From IMG/VR virus record IMGVR_UViG_3300032322_002259, positions 1-40,733 of that record: a stretch of DNA of 40,733 nucleotides; one strand, 5' to 3'. Positions within the stretch are counted from its first letter, which is position 1. The number at the start of each line of letters is the position of its first letter. The stretch is from a virus. The notes beneath the pieces are model-generated. The model did no database searches. It saw only the letters and a list, made by a program, of their open reading frames with translations, and had not been told where the DNA came from. The translations under genes were made by a program, and so were the position numbers. This document shows positions 29,291 to 37,525 of this stretch, piece by piece.

Positions 29291-29296
29291 ATTAAT

Positions 29297-29326
29297 ATTA
29301 TAGCATGAATTATCACAAAAGATCAA
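29297..29326 (-). promoter_or_regulatory. Possible promoter, leaderless geometry
   Basis: Minus strand TTGATC (29326-29321), 18 bp, TATAAT (29302-29297), six bases, then ATG 29290. Perfect -10, -35 matches 4 of 6. Would drive the 393-aa gene and uvsW. Confidence 0.55.
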
Positions 29327-30152
29327 ACTTTTCTTTCAATCTGGCGAAAGGAATTCCTTTAAATATTTCATCTACAGTCCATTCTGTATGGCATAGACTT
29401 AAAAACCAATCTTGTCTGTCGGGCAGTATTATTTTTTCGATATTCTCAACCTTATCGCTAACCGGAAAGGCCAAACTTGTACTATCGCAGAGAATTGGAG
29501 TACCTTTAATAGCTGCTTGTACAGCCGGACCGCTGTTAAAGTTAACCACACAATGATAATTGTAGTCGATATCGAAGTCGTCGTAAGTGTCTTTTATTTT
29601 TCTAGGTAATTCGATTTCAGCTCCGGCAATATTTCTAACAAACGGTGATCTGGGATGCGGTCTTATAACAATGGGTCTATCGGAAAATTGTCGTATTTCC
29701 TTGATTTTATCGTCGACCCAGTCTTCCATACTTTTTTGCCCCTGCCATTGTAAACTAAGTTTATGTTGGGTCGCAATTAATATTTTATTTTTACGATTCT
29801 CGTTGTAATCATTTAAATGCAACCCTAACTTAGCTGGTCTCGATTCGTCTAGGTTTGTCTTATTAGCAAATTCGCCTAAGTTATTGATATGGTTTAAAGA
29901 AATTCTCCAAGTTTCATTTCTTTTTAAATTTCCTACTTCAATAATTAATACAGGTTTGTTTTTTTGTCGTGCTTGATTATAAACAATCTGGTTGCTTCTC
30001 ATTCTACCTCCCCATAACACTGACCAAATCACAGGAATATCCTCGCCGGCATTACAGATTTGCCAACCTATTTTTTTAATACCAGATTCTACGGCATTAA
30101 AAATAGGTTCGCTATTTAAGGCACCAAATTCTCTATAAAGTTTAAGCTTCAT
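29313..30152 (-). CDS. GT-B-like/KpsC-like family protein A
   Basis: A 279-aa protein sharing the C-terminal module of the four genes at 31396-34988. 'FSDRPIVIRPHPRSP' and 'YHCVVNFNSGPAVQAAIKGTPILCD' are the donor-binding features seen in capsule-polysaccharide/CDP-glycerol-type transferases (R-x-H-P and N-S-x2-x2-A...G-x-P), and 'CHTEWTVDEIFKGIPF' is the family end motif. N-terminus 'IGWQICNAGEDIPVIWSVLWGG' is a Rossmann-like half. Probably transfers or processes a sugar. It ends 22 bases upstream of the 393-aa gene. The minus and + strand genes at 30152/30190 diverge. Confidence 0.7.
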   Translation of the reverse strand: MKLKLYREFGALNSEPIFNAVESGIKKIGWQICNAGEDIPVIWSVLWGGRMRSNQIVYNQARQKNKPVLIIEVGNLKRNETWRISLNHINNLGEFANKTNLDESRPAKLGLHLNDYNENRKNKILIATQHKLSLQWQGQKSMEDWVDDKIKEIRQFSDRPIVIRPHPRSPFVRNIAGAEIELPRKIKDTYDDFDIDYNYHCVVNFNSGPAVQAAIKGTPILCDSTSLAFPVSDKVENIEKIILPDRQDWFLSLCHTEWTVDEIFKGIPFARLKEKFDLL

Positions 30153-30159
30153 AATTAAA

Positions 30160-30167
30160 AATAAATA
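30160..30167 (+). promoter_or_regulatory. T4-type late promoter (+)
   Basis: AATAAATA between the divergent genes, 22 bases before the ATG at 30190. Fits the NATAAATA consensus and standard spacing. Confidence 0.65.
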
Positions 30168-30189
30168 TAGTAGTATTTAATTCTAACAA

Positions 30190-30591
30190 ATGGCAAAATT
30201 TATTAAACGGTTAAAAAAGTCTGGTCTTAAAAATCTAAGAAATATAGCGATTTTAGGCACAGGTTTTGGACATATGGATCAGCTTCTAGAAGAGGCGGAC
30301 AACGTGTTTGTGTTAACTTCGACATTCGGCTCATTAAGAAAACGTAATTTAATTTATAGAGAAAATTTTGACAATATAACAATATATCCCGAAATAGATT
30401 TAGTCTTAGTTGATCGAAAATATATCAATTTTCTAGAATCATTGAGACATATCTTAACAAGATTTAATCCTCCAATTTATATCCAAGGTGAAGAATATCT
30501 CGGCAAGGAAGAATCCCACCCAATAGGACTTATTGGATATAAGTGTGTAGAAATATCCGACGGAAAGCAAATATGGAAACTAGCCCCTTAA
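30190..30591 (+). CDS. Unknown Rossmann-like 133-aa protein
   Basis: 'KNLRNIAILGTGFGHMDQLLEEADNVFVLTS' (about 14-44) has the G-x-G-x2-x shape of a dinucleotide- or SAM-binding start, but the rest is too short for a full methyltransferase. 'IYPEIDLVLVDRKYINFLESLRHILTRFNPPIYIQG' supplies further strands and helix. Perhaps a partner of the GT-A protein that follows, whose start lies within its last codons. No function assigned. Late promoter upstream; weak ribosome site. Confidence 0.65.
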   Translation: MAKFIKRLKKSGLKNLRNIAILGTGFGHMDQLLEEADNVFVLTSTFGSLRKRNLIYRENFDNITIYPEIDLVLVDRKYINFLESLRHILTRFNPPIYIQGEEYLGKEESHPIGLIGYKCVEISDGKQIWKLAP

Positions 30592-31403
30592 AAATCTCAG
30601 TAGTAACTACATTTCACGAAGAAGGTCTAAAAATATATGGTCAGAGGATGATCGATAGTTTTTGTAAAACATGGCCAACTGAAGTAAAATTGTATGTCTA
30701 TCCCGAAAAATGTAACCCTAAAGTTCCTGACCATTCAAGAATTGTATTGACTGACTTGGATTCTGTAAATGAATTGACAGAATTTAAAAATAAGTGGAAA
30801 GGTGTTCCTAAGGCAAACGGTGATGTCACAGGTGACCCTATAAGAAGTAAGAGAAGAGATGCCGGCAAAGGTTTTAAGTGGGATGCTGTTAGATTCGCAC
30901 ATAAAGTTTATGCTATCTTCGACTGTGCAAGAACAACAGACTCTGATATTTTATTTTGGATGGATGCAGATACCTATTGTCATAGCCCTATATCTATAGA
31001 AAACCTTTTAAAGTTATGTCCAACTGATAAAGATCTTTGCTATCTCGGAAGAAAAGGAAAATTTTCAGAATGCGGTCTCTATTCTATGAATTTAAGAACT
31101 GAACAAACCAAGATGTTCTTAATGGAATTTCAAAGAATGTATGACAAAGCCGAAGCTGGCATATTCCTATTAGACGAATGGCATGATAGTTTTGTTTTTG
31201 ATGCTGTTAGAAAAAAGTTTCCGTATCTAAAACAACTAGACTGGAGCGAAGGTCTGATAACCGGTGAAGGGCATCCATTGATAAACAGCGAATGGGGTGC
31301 CTACTTAGATCATCTAAAAGGTTCTAGAAAAAAATTAGGTAAAAGTAAGAGAGAAGACCTAGTTGTTAAAAGAACCGAACCATATTGGCAACAATTTAAG
31401 TAA
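30573..31403 (+). CDS. GT-A glycosyltransferase-like protein
   Basis: Start at ATG 30573 (METSPLKISVVTTFHEEGLK), overlapping the previous gene by 19 bases; the upstream GTG is disfavoured. 276 aa. 'ISVVTTFHEEGL' is the opening strand; 'DILFWMDADTYCH' (D131-x-D133) is the DxD site; 'FSECGLYSMNLRTEQTKMFLMEFQRMYD', 'LLDEWHDSFVFDAVRKKF' and 'GEGHPLINSEWGAYLDH' resemble the acceptor face of GT8-like enzymes. Converges with the B gene, overlapping 8 bases. Sugar unknown. Confidence 0.75.
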   Translation: METSPLKISVVTTFHEEGLKIYGQRMIDSFCKTWPTEVKLYVYPEKCNPKVPDHSRIVLTDLDSVNELTEFKNKWKGVPKANGDVTGDPIRSKRRDAGKGFKWDAVRFAHKVYAIFDCARTTDSDILFWMDADTYCHSPISIENLLKLCPTDKDLCYLGRKGKFSECGLYSMNLRTEQTKMFLMEFQRMYDKAEAGIFLLDEWHDSFVFDAVRKKFPYLKQLDWSEGLITGEGHPLINSEWGAYLDHLKGSRKKLGKSKREDLVVKRTEPYWQQFK

Positions 31404-32325
31404 TATATTGTCTAAAAAACGACCAAGCTTCTCCTGATTTAAGCTCGTCGAAATTCCAATGAGACATTGATAGTTTTTCTATCCACTGCTGTCTTTCTTT
31501 TAAGTCGGGATTTTCTAACATACTTAAATCGGTATTAGCTACTTCATAACTTTGGCTATGCTGTGGATAAGGATCTGTTAAAAATGCAGGAACGCCTTCT
31601 ATCAAACTAGCAACACTAGGACTGCTATTATAAACCACGGTTGCCCACGCACCTCTTAGGTCGTCAACTAACCGTTCGTTGGTACTCAGTGTTACATTTT
31701 TATGATTTATTGTTAAAAATCTTTTGATTTTTTTATCGCCCGGATGCGATCTAACTACGATCGGGCGTTTTCTTGAATACTGTCTTATTTTCAAGATAGT
31801 ATCGTTGAGCCAATCTATTACTGATAAGCCTCGCATACTCCAACCGCCACTTCGCTGAAGACAAATTAAAATATGTTCACCACTAGTTCTATAAGGTTTC
31901 AGATTAAGATTTAATGATTGAGAAATTTTTTGCCATCTTGTAGGATCCACATCTTTGTTAAAATAAAACCCCGTAGTCGGAAACACCCCATCAAAACTAT
32001 ATCGTAGATATCTTTTAGAATTACTAGGATCTGCATAAAGAAATAAATTACTGTCAACAATAAGACTTTTTTTATTATTTTTTCTTTGTAGATCTATAGC
32101 TTGTTGTCTTAGTATCAAATGAGGTAATCTTTTACCGTCGTCATGAACAAATCCTTGTATTAATGCTACATCACAAGGAATAACAGTCATAGTTCTATGA
32201 GCTATAGCTGTATCTCCTGAAGCAATGACACCTTGACAGAAATTATCAAGTATTAAAGGTTTTTCAGGATTATTATTTTTAGAAGGAATTCCTCCATAAT
32301 ATGCAACTGCGGTTAATTTAGACAT
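31396..32325 (-). CDS. GT-B-like/KpsC-like family protein B
   Basis: A 309-aa member of the array. 'SRKRPIVVRSHPGDKK' and 'WATVVYNSSPSVASLIEGVPAFLTDPYPQHSQSYE' are the conserved donor-site module; 'SMSHWNFDELKSGEAWSFFRQY' is the family end motif shared with A, C, D and E. The N-terminal 110 residues ('LTAVAYYGGIPSKNNN...', 'CDVALIQGFVHDDGK') differ from the others. Expected to be a cytosolic sugar transferase. It is the most divergent member together with A. Confidence 0.7.
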   Translation of the reverse strand: MSKLTAVAYYGGIPSKNNNPEKPLILDNFCQGVIASGDTAIAHRTMTVIPCDVALIQGFVHDDGKRLPHLILRQQAIDLQRKNNKKSLIVDSNLFLYADPSNSKRYLRYSFDGVFPTTGFYFNKDVDPTRWQKISQSLNLNLKPYRTSGEHILICLQRSGGWSMRGLSVIDWLNDTILKIRQYSRKRPIVVRSHPGDKKIKRFLTINHKNVTLSTNERLVDDLRGAWATVVYNSSPSVASLIEGVPAFLTDPYPQHSQSYEVANTDLSMLENPDLKERQQWIEKLSMSHWNFDELKSGEAWSFFRQYIT

Positions 32326-33409
32326 GATATTTTTTATAGAACTGAATAGCGGTACCGTTGATTAATTCTTCATAGGTGAACTGACTGTAACTTAACATAC
32401 ATAACCAATTAGCCAAATTTGGTCTATAAAGATCGTTTATATCAGCAATATTTTGTCTAGATACCGGATTCGTTATGTGTTTGTCTAATGTTATTACCGG
32501 AATGCCGGCCCATATAGATTCAGTAGCCGCATTAGAGTTGATATTTACAACACAATAGTAATCATCATCGCATAATTCGTTATAAAGATTAGTTCTAATT
32601 TTTTTATCGGTCTTTTCTCTGAAAATAATTGTCTTATCGGTATGTTTTCTTAATTCTTTTTCAATATCGTACTTCCAAGTTTTTAAATCTATTTTAAAAA
32701 TACTTGCTGCAAATAAACCAGGCTCTATGATTAAAATTTTATCTCCACCTGTTCTCCATTGCTGAGGAAAACTAACAAAATTTCCTAATCTATCCACCGG
32801 AGCTTCGAAAAAGTTGCTGTTGTGCAAATGATTTCTAACGATTCTATGCCATTTTTTATTTTTTTCTAGAAAATTAGTATATCCGCTATCTATAAACCAA
32901 AATGGATATTGATTATCGATTTTTTTTAATAATAATTTTTCATTTCCTACAGTATTTCTAATCAAACAATCATCAGCATAATTAGTAAAATTTTTTCTTC
33001 TGATTAAAATTCCATTCGGATCTATTTTAAAACCGGTGCTCTTTACAAAATTTTCTTTTTTATTTTTTTTGTACAATTCTAATATTGTATCTTCGCCTAG
33101 AGTATCAATAAAATATTCGAGGTTGTTATGGACTAAATTAAAATATTCTTCTCTTCTTTTTTTTAGTTGATCTTCGATTAAAGATTTATAAGTAGATAGA
33201 TCTTTTCTAACCGCTCTATCTATTCGATCTTTAAATTTTTTCTTCATTCTTAGAAGATTAAATTTTCTTTTATTTTTTTCTATTACAATGTAGGTTATAA
33301 CTTCGTTTACTTCGGTATCCGGCATTGAGATATCTTTGACCGCAGGATAATGGTCAATTAAACTCAGTAAAAAATGTGCGATTTCTTTGTTGTTTAATAG
33401 TAGATTCAT
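32318..33409 (-). CDS. GT-B-like/KpsC-like family protein C
   Basis: At 363 aa the longest member. An extra N-terminal region (1-120) is very Lys/Arg-rich and helical ('KNKRKFNLLRMKKKFKDRID'). Shared blocks: 'FWFIDSGYTNF' (IDSGY), 'KWHRIVRNHL', 'TDKTIIFREK', 'DDDYYCVVNINSNAATESIWAGIPVITLD' and 'SYSQFTYEELINGTAIQFYKKY'. The NSNAATES-x2-x-GIP block is nearly identical to E. Overlaps B by eight bases and D by ATGA. Function: glycosyltransferase-like, inferred only from fold features. Confidence 0.72.
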   Translation of the reverse strand: MNLLLNNKEIAHFLLSLIDHYPAVKDISMPDTEVNEVITYIVIEKNKRKFNLLRMKKKFKDRIDRAVRKDLSTYKSLIEDQLKKRREEYFNLVHNNLEYFIDTLGEDTILELYKKNKKENFVKSTGFKIDPNGILIRRKNFTNYADDCLIRNTVGNEKLLLKKIDNQYPFWFIDSGYTNFLEKNKKWHRIVRNHLHNSNFFEAPVDRLGNFVSFPQQWRTGGDKILIIEPGLFAASIFKIDLKTWKYDIEKELRKHTDKTIIFREKTDKKIRTNLYNELCDDDYYCVVNINSNAATESIWAGIPVITLDKHITNPVSRQNIADINDLYRPNLANWLCMLSYSQFTYEELINGTAIQFYKKYHV

Positions 33410-34188
33410 AAATTGTTTATAATTTTGTAAGCAGTTCCATTAGCTATTTCTCCTACAGAAAATTGACCGTAAGCTATGTTATAGCATTGTTTTTGAATCG
33501 TATCGATGGATGGACGAAACGGATTTGTTAGCATTGATAGATCGGTTGATGCCAAAGGAGATGCAGAACAGGGTACAGAAACAAAGGCCGGAATACCATA
33601 TAACACAGATTCTAGTGCTGCAATGCTATTAAAGGCTACTGTAGCGTAAACTCCCGAATCAAATGCATCATAGATCGAATACTCGTGATTCCTATAAGAC
33701 CTAGATCCTTTAGATCTAACTTCTATAGGTAAATTAGAATAGGTTTTAATTTTTTCAGTGGTTTCGTTCACCCATGTGTCACAATCAAATCCATAAAAAT
33801 TTGTAGCTTTAGGATTTGGTAAAACTAATAAAATTTTTTGATTATGATTTTTCCATCCGGTCCAGTTTAAACGAGGATCTTGATTAACTAATATATTCCA
33901 TCGATCTTTTGGTCTATCTTCTATTTTAGTGTGTTGTACATCATTCTTAACTACTCTATGCCAGAGTTTTTTTCCTGATGAGTTGCCTTGGCTGGGAAAA
34001 TTTCCCACATAACCTGTGTCTATATAATAGTAGTCTCGACCTTCTTTTTCGCATTCTTTTATTTCTTTTCTTTTCACGACCCCTCTAACGACAAATGGCT
34101 TAGATTTGTCATCGAAGTTTGTTGTTAAATGCCCTTTAGAGCTATTTGAAAAACTTTCTAAAATATTTTGATCTTCGTCTTTTACCAT
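33406..34188 (-). CDS. GT-B-like/KpsC-like family protein D
   Basis: A 260-aa member, closest to E. Shared blocks: 'YYYIDTGYVGNF', 'LWHRVVKNDVQHTKI', 'DRPKDRWNIL', 'LPIEVRSKGSR', 'YATVAFNSIAALESVLYGIPAFVSVP', 'LASTDLSML' and 'AYGQFSVGEIANGTAYK'. The N-terminus 'GHLTTNFDDKSKPFVVRG' aligns with 'SNDPIVLRG' in E. Replacing NSNAATES with NSIAALES shows divergence without loss of the fold. Overlaps its neighbours by 4-7 bases. Confidence 0.72.
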   Translation of the reverse strand: MVKDEDQNILESFSNSSKGHLTTNFDDKSKPFVVRGVVKRKEIKECEKEGRDYYYIDTGYVGNFPSQGNSSGKKLWHRVVKNDVQHTKIEDRPKDRWNILVNQDPRLNWTGWKNHNQKILLVLPNPKATNFYGFDCDTWVNETTEKIKTYSNLPIEVRSKGSRSYRNHEYSIYDAFDSGVYATVAFNSIAALESVLYGIPAFVSVPCSASPLASTDLSMLTNPFRPSIDTIQKQCYNIAYGQFSVGEIANGTAYKIINNL

Positions 34189-34988
34189 AATTCAACTAGC
34201 ATACGCTGTGCAAGTCCAGATACAAATTCTCCAGTATGAAATTGTCCATATGCCAAATGACAAGCCCAACTAAAAATTTTATCTTTATCTGGATAATACG
34301 GAGTGTCTATTTTAGTAAGGTCTTTAGAGGATACTGGATCAGCAGCATTAATAGGGGCAAGAGTAAAAACTGGAATTCCGTGTAATATCGATTCTGTGGC
34401 TGCATTACTGTTAAATGTAACCAAGGCAAATACATCATCATCTAATGCTTCTTTTAAGGTATTGTGAGAAACTCTGTCAATTCTATTTTTTGCACGTTCC
34501 CTAATTTCTATCGGTCGATCAGTGTGAGACTTAATTGTATCTACAACTTCATTGATCCAATTATCTGCATCCAGACCGTAAAATTTCATTGGTTTTTCGT
34601 CGGGTTTGGCTATCAGTATTTTACGACCGTCTTTTTTCCAAGATTTTATAGGAATGTTAAAACTTTCCCATCTATCGCTAGGACGGTTAACAATCTCTCC
34701 GTGTTGTAAATTATTTTTTACTATTCTGTGCCAATATTTCCAACCGTGAGGATTTTTAGATGATATTTCATTGCCAAAATATCCGGTATCCATGTAGTAA
34801 AAAGTTCGATCTTCATTCCAGCATCTTTTGATAATTTTTTTCTTTAAGATACCTCTTAAAACTATAGGATCATTTGAATCTTCATAAACAAACTTATCAG
34901 AGTCTATAGGTTTAACTCCGCATCCTTGTGCAAATTTTTCAATAAAAGGATCTTCTCCTTCTTTACTCAGGCAGATCCAGTTTTTCAT
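34182..34988 (-). CDS. GT-B-like/KpsC-like family protein E
   Basis: Start at ATG 34988 (MKNWICLSKEGEDPFIEKF), overlapping the GT8-like gene stop as ATGA; 268 aa. Blocks: 'FYYMDTGYFGNE', 'YWHRIVKNNLQHGEI', 'NRPSDRWESF', 'DRPIEIRERAKNR', 'FALVTFNSNAATESILHGIPVFTLAP', 'AYGQFHTGEFVSGLAQ'. It reads as the recent duplicate partner of D. Function: sugar transferase or synthesis step, inferred from the KpsC-like features. Confidence 0.72.
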   Translation of the reverse strand: MKNWICLSKEGEDPFIEKFAQGCGVKPIDSDKFVYEDSNDPIVLRGILKKKIIKRCWNEDRTFYYMDTGYFGNEISSKNPHGWKYWHRIVKNNLQHGEIVNRPSDRWESFNIPIKSWKKDGRKILIAKPDEKPMKFYGLDADNWINEVVDTIKSHTDRPIEIRERAKNRIDRVSHNTLKEALDDDVFALVTFNSNAATESILHGIPVFTLAPINAADPVSSKDLTKIDTPYYPDKDKIFSWACHLAYGQFHTGEFVSGLAQRMLVELW

Positions 34989-35665
34989 AATCCGTGTTGT
35001 TGACAATATTCTGTATAAATTCGTTCTCTGTGCCACTCATCTGAAAAAGATCCTCGATCGGCAAATTCGTGGAAGCAAGGAGTTCCTAGAGTATAATGAA
35101 CTAGTTTAGCGTCCGGACTGTGATCGTATTCTATGTCCAACCAATTCCATTCTTTCGGAAGTTCTCCAATAAGATCATCAGACAACCATGTAAATCTATG
35201 TACCTGTGCTCCTGTAGCTGATTGAACAAATTCCGGTGTTACTCTAGCATTTGCAGAATGACCACAATTCCAAAGAATAACAGAACTCCAATTTTTACGC
35301 GGATAGTCCTCGTTCTTCGCTCCCAGATACTTTTCAGTAAGTCTGGTTCTATAATCGTGTTTGACGACTTGGACTGCTTTTGATTCATCTCTCAATTCCC
35401 ATAATTTTGCAATATCGTCTCTCAGCAACATATCGCCGTCCATAAAGATAGCCCAACCTTGATAATTCATTAGGTGAGGGACTAAAAATCTACTATAGAT
35501 AAAATGATTACTGCCGTCTGTATGAGTTTCGTCGTAATCTTTTAAAATATTGAGTGCTAAGGGACTGATAGTTACTGGTTGAGAGCTATGTCTTATTATA
35601 CTGTTAGAACATACATGATAAGCTATGGCTTCTCTTGGATCGTATCCTATAAAAATCGGAATCAT
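34985..35665 (-). CDS. GT8-like glycosyltransferase
   Basis: A 226-aa GT-A enzyme: 'IFIGYDPREAIAYHVCSNSI' opening, 'GWAIFMDGDMLLRDDI' (D76-x-D78) DxD site, 'NWSSVILWNCGH', 'WLSDDLIGELPKEWNWLD' and 'KLVHYTLGTPCFHEF' (metal-binding His after the acceptor site). The layout is standard for GT8-type glycosyltransferases widespread in aquatic bacteria and their phages. Overlaps the cytidylyltransferase-cupin gene (ATGA). Confidence 0.85.
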   Translation of the reverse strand: MIPIFIGYDPREAIAYHVCSNSIIRHSSQPVTISPLALNILKDYDETHTDGSNHFIYSRFLVPHLMNYQGWAIFMDGDMLLRDDIAKLWELRDESKAVQVVKHDYRTRLTEKYLGAKNEDYPRKNWSSVILWNCGHSANARVTPEFVQSATGAQVHRFTWLSDDLIGELPKEWNWLDIEYDHSPDAKLVHYTLGTPCFHEFADRGSFSDEWHRERIYTEYCQQHGL

Positions 35666-36423
35666 TTTCTTTCGATATCCTCTTCAATACATTTGTCGCC
35701 AAATTGAATTTCGATTACCTTTAACGGTACGTCAGATTCGTTGACTAATTGATGCCAAGAGGTTTTAGGAATCCACATATGACTGTGTTCGATAAATTTT
35801 CCAACTAGCTCAGCATCTGTTGATTTGTTGATTGTATAAAGAGTTGCCTCCCCTTCTGATACAAACCAAAACTCAGAACGATCTGAGTGACGTTGCATAC
35901 TCAAACGTTTTCCGGGATCGACGGTTAGCTCTTTGAGTTTTACTTTTTCATTAGGTTCGTGAAGAACTCTATAATAACCCCAAACTCGTTCTGTTTTAGG
36001 AGCCTTCCAATCTTGCAATATCCAAGAACTAGAATTCTTTTTATCGTCTCCGCCAACTCCGAACTCAAATAAAAGATTGTTATCAATAACATCCATCTCT
36101 GGAATATTTTTTGCTGTGCGATCGCCACCGTTGGCGAAGATTAGTTGAGCATCGGGATAATGTGCTCGAACTTGACGTATAAACGCTTTGGCTGATCCAT
36201 CTGCATCATCGAATGTGTAGACCTCGTCTACCATTGATAAATTATTGATTATACATAGGCGCTCGTTCCAAGGCATAAAGGCTCGACCTTTTTTACGCTC
36301 TAACCATTCATCAGAATTTAATCCGACAATTAGCATATCGCCTAGAGTTTTAGCTGCTTTAAAATAGGCAATGTGCCCGGAATGTATGGGGTCAAAACCC
36401 CCTGTGACTAAGACTATTTTCAT
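35662..36423 (-). CDS. Cytidylyltransferase-cupin fusion
   Basis: A 253-aa two-domain protein. Residues 1-140 are a class I nucleotidyltransferase: 'TGGFDPIHSGHI' (7-18) with H14-x2-H17 and 'GLNSDEWLERKKG', as in RfaE/glycerol-3-phosphate cytidylyltransferases. Residues 145-253 are a mannose-6-phosphate-isomerase type II cupin: 'VWGYYRVLHE', 'KLKELTVDPGKRLSMQRHSDRSEFWFVSEGEATLY', 'HSHMWIPKTSWHQLVN'. Normally the cupin is fused to GDP-mannose pyrophosphorylase; here it is joined to a cytidylyltransferase. Probably makes a CDP- or NDP-activated sugar from a phosphosugar. Late element only five bases before the ATG. Confidence 0.88.
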   Translation of the reverse strand: MKIVLVTGGFDPIHSGHIAYFKAAKTLGDMLIVGLNSDEWLERKKGRAFMPWNERLCIINNLSMVDEVYTFDDADGSAKAFIRQVRAHYPDAQLIFANGGDRTAKNIPEMDVIDNNLLFEFGVGGDDKKNSSSWILQDWKAPKTERVWGYYRVLHEPNEKVKLKELTVDPGKRLSMQRHSDRSEFWFVSEGEATLYTINKSTDAELVGKFIEHSHMWIPKTSWHQLVNESDVPLKVIEIQFGDKCIEEDIERK

Positions 36424-36428
36424 AGTCT

Positions 36429-36436
36429 TATTTATA
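36429..36436 (-). promoter_or_regulatory. T4-type late promoter next to start codon
   Basis: Perfect TATAAATA on the minus strand; five bases (AGACT) then the ATG of the cytidylyltransferase-cupin gene. There is no Shine-Dalgarno. T4 late transcription starts a few bases after this element, so the mRNA would be leaderless or nearly so. Confidence 0.75.
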
Positions 36437-36455
36437 TGGTCAGTTTACTGAAAAA

Positions 36456-37073
36456 TTATTTTTCAATAAGATATGTTAAGCTGTTCCACCCAATGATAGG
36501 GTCGCCTAACGCTCTCGAGGCATCTCTGACATTATTTGGAATAAATTTGATATTTGTTTTTATAAAAATTCTACCGCCGGGCAGTAGAAAATCCATTAAA
36601 TTTTCTTTCAAAAAGATCCAGTCGCTTGATTTCCAATTTGAATCAAAGACAGTCCTTGATGATTTTATAAGATCATACTTTTTAGATAACTTAATTTCTT
36701 TTTGTTTTTCGATATAAAGCGGAAAGATATCAAGATTATAATGTTCGTATAATGGTCTTAATAGGTTTATGGATTCTGGTATCTCTGTACCTTGACAGTT
36801 ATGACCGAGTGATTGAGCTAAAACTAAAAAGTGTCCACAACCTGTACTGATATCTAATATTTCTAAATTTTTTTGTTTTTTTAAATCTAAAAAATTTATA
36901 CTTGCAATTTTTTCATTTAATTTTTTTTCGTGCGGCGGAAAATATTGAAGATAATGGGCATCTAATGTGTTTTTGAATTCTAAAGAATCAGCCCCAAAGA
37001 CAAGGCCGTTTGCCCATTGTTGATCTTCTGTAGATACTATCATGCAAGAAGTATCTACATTGTGTTTTTTCAT
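36456..37073 (-). CDS. SAM-dependent methyltransferase
   Basis: A 205-aa methyltransferase with a long N-terminal extension (1-68). 'LEILDISTGCGHFLVLAQSLGHNCQGTEIPESI' (motif I and post-I) is clear; 'YDLIKSSRTVF' (motif IV region) and 'LLPGGRIFIKTNIKF' follow. Resembles methyltransferases that accompany glycosyltransferases. Its start is over the UvsY stop (ATGA), linking it to the recombination operon. Confidence 0.8.
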   Translation of the reverse strand: MKKHNVDTSCMIVSTEDQQWANGLVFGADSLEFKNTLDAHYLQYFPPHEKKLNEKIASINFLDLKKQKNLEILDISTGCGHFLVLAQSLGHNCQGTEIPESINLLRPLYEHYNLDIFPLYIEKQKEIKLSKKYDLIKSSRTVFDSNWKSSDWIFLKENLMDFLLPGGRIFIKTNIKFIPNNVRDASRALGDPIIGWNSLTYLIEK

Positions 37074-37525
37074 AGTGTAGCGTCCTCTAGCCCAGCAGTT
37101 CGAAGTTTAACAATATTTGATAATTGCCACTGTTTAATATCAAGAGCTTTGATAATGCCTAGCCATTTATTTCTAAGCAAGGCAAAGTCGTTGATGATCT
37201 TTTCAAAGTCTACAACGTCAGCTTCGCCTTCTACAAACTTTTCACAGTCTCTAGAAGACAAGCTGCGTTGATAATTTTCAAGATATTTTCGAAAGTGCTG
37301 ACTACGAAGGCGTCTTAGTTCAATATTCAAATATTCTAAAATGCCTTCGATTTCTTGAAGTTGATTGAATCGATTTTCTACGATACCTGGCATATTGGCA
37401 GCGGCTTTTTCTATGTTTCCCGCTATGCGAGCATCTTGTTTTGCTGCCAACAATTCAGCCTCATAATATGCCACTGCATCTGGTATCTGAGAGATATCTT
37501 TCGAAACTCGATCATACCAATTCAT
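37070..37525 (-). CDS. uvsY: UvsY-type recombination mediator
   Basis: A 151-aa helical protein. The diagnostic end 'FALLRNKWLGIIKALDIKQWQLSNIVKLRTAG' (about 113-145) equals the C-terminal region of UvsY proteins of marine T4-like phages ('...LDxxxWQIxNIxKxR'). UvsY loads UvsX onto ssDNA covered with gp32. T4 UvsY is 137 aa. It lies two genes below uvsX, supporting the call. Starts two bases after the acidic gene's stop. Confidence 0.85.
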   Translation of the reverse strand: MNWYDRVSKDISQIPDAVAYYEAELLAAKQDARIAGNIEKAAANMPGIVENRFNQLQEIEGILEYLNIELRRLRSQHFRKYLENYQRSLSSRDCEKFVEGEADVVDFEKIINDFALLRNKWLGIIKALDIKQWQLSNIVKLRTAGLEDATL

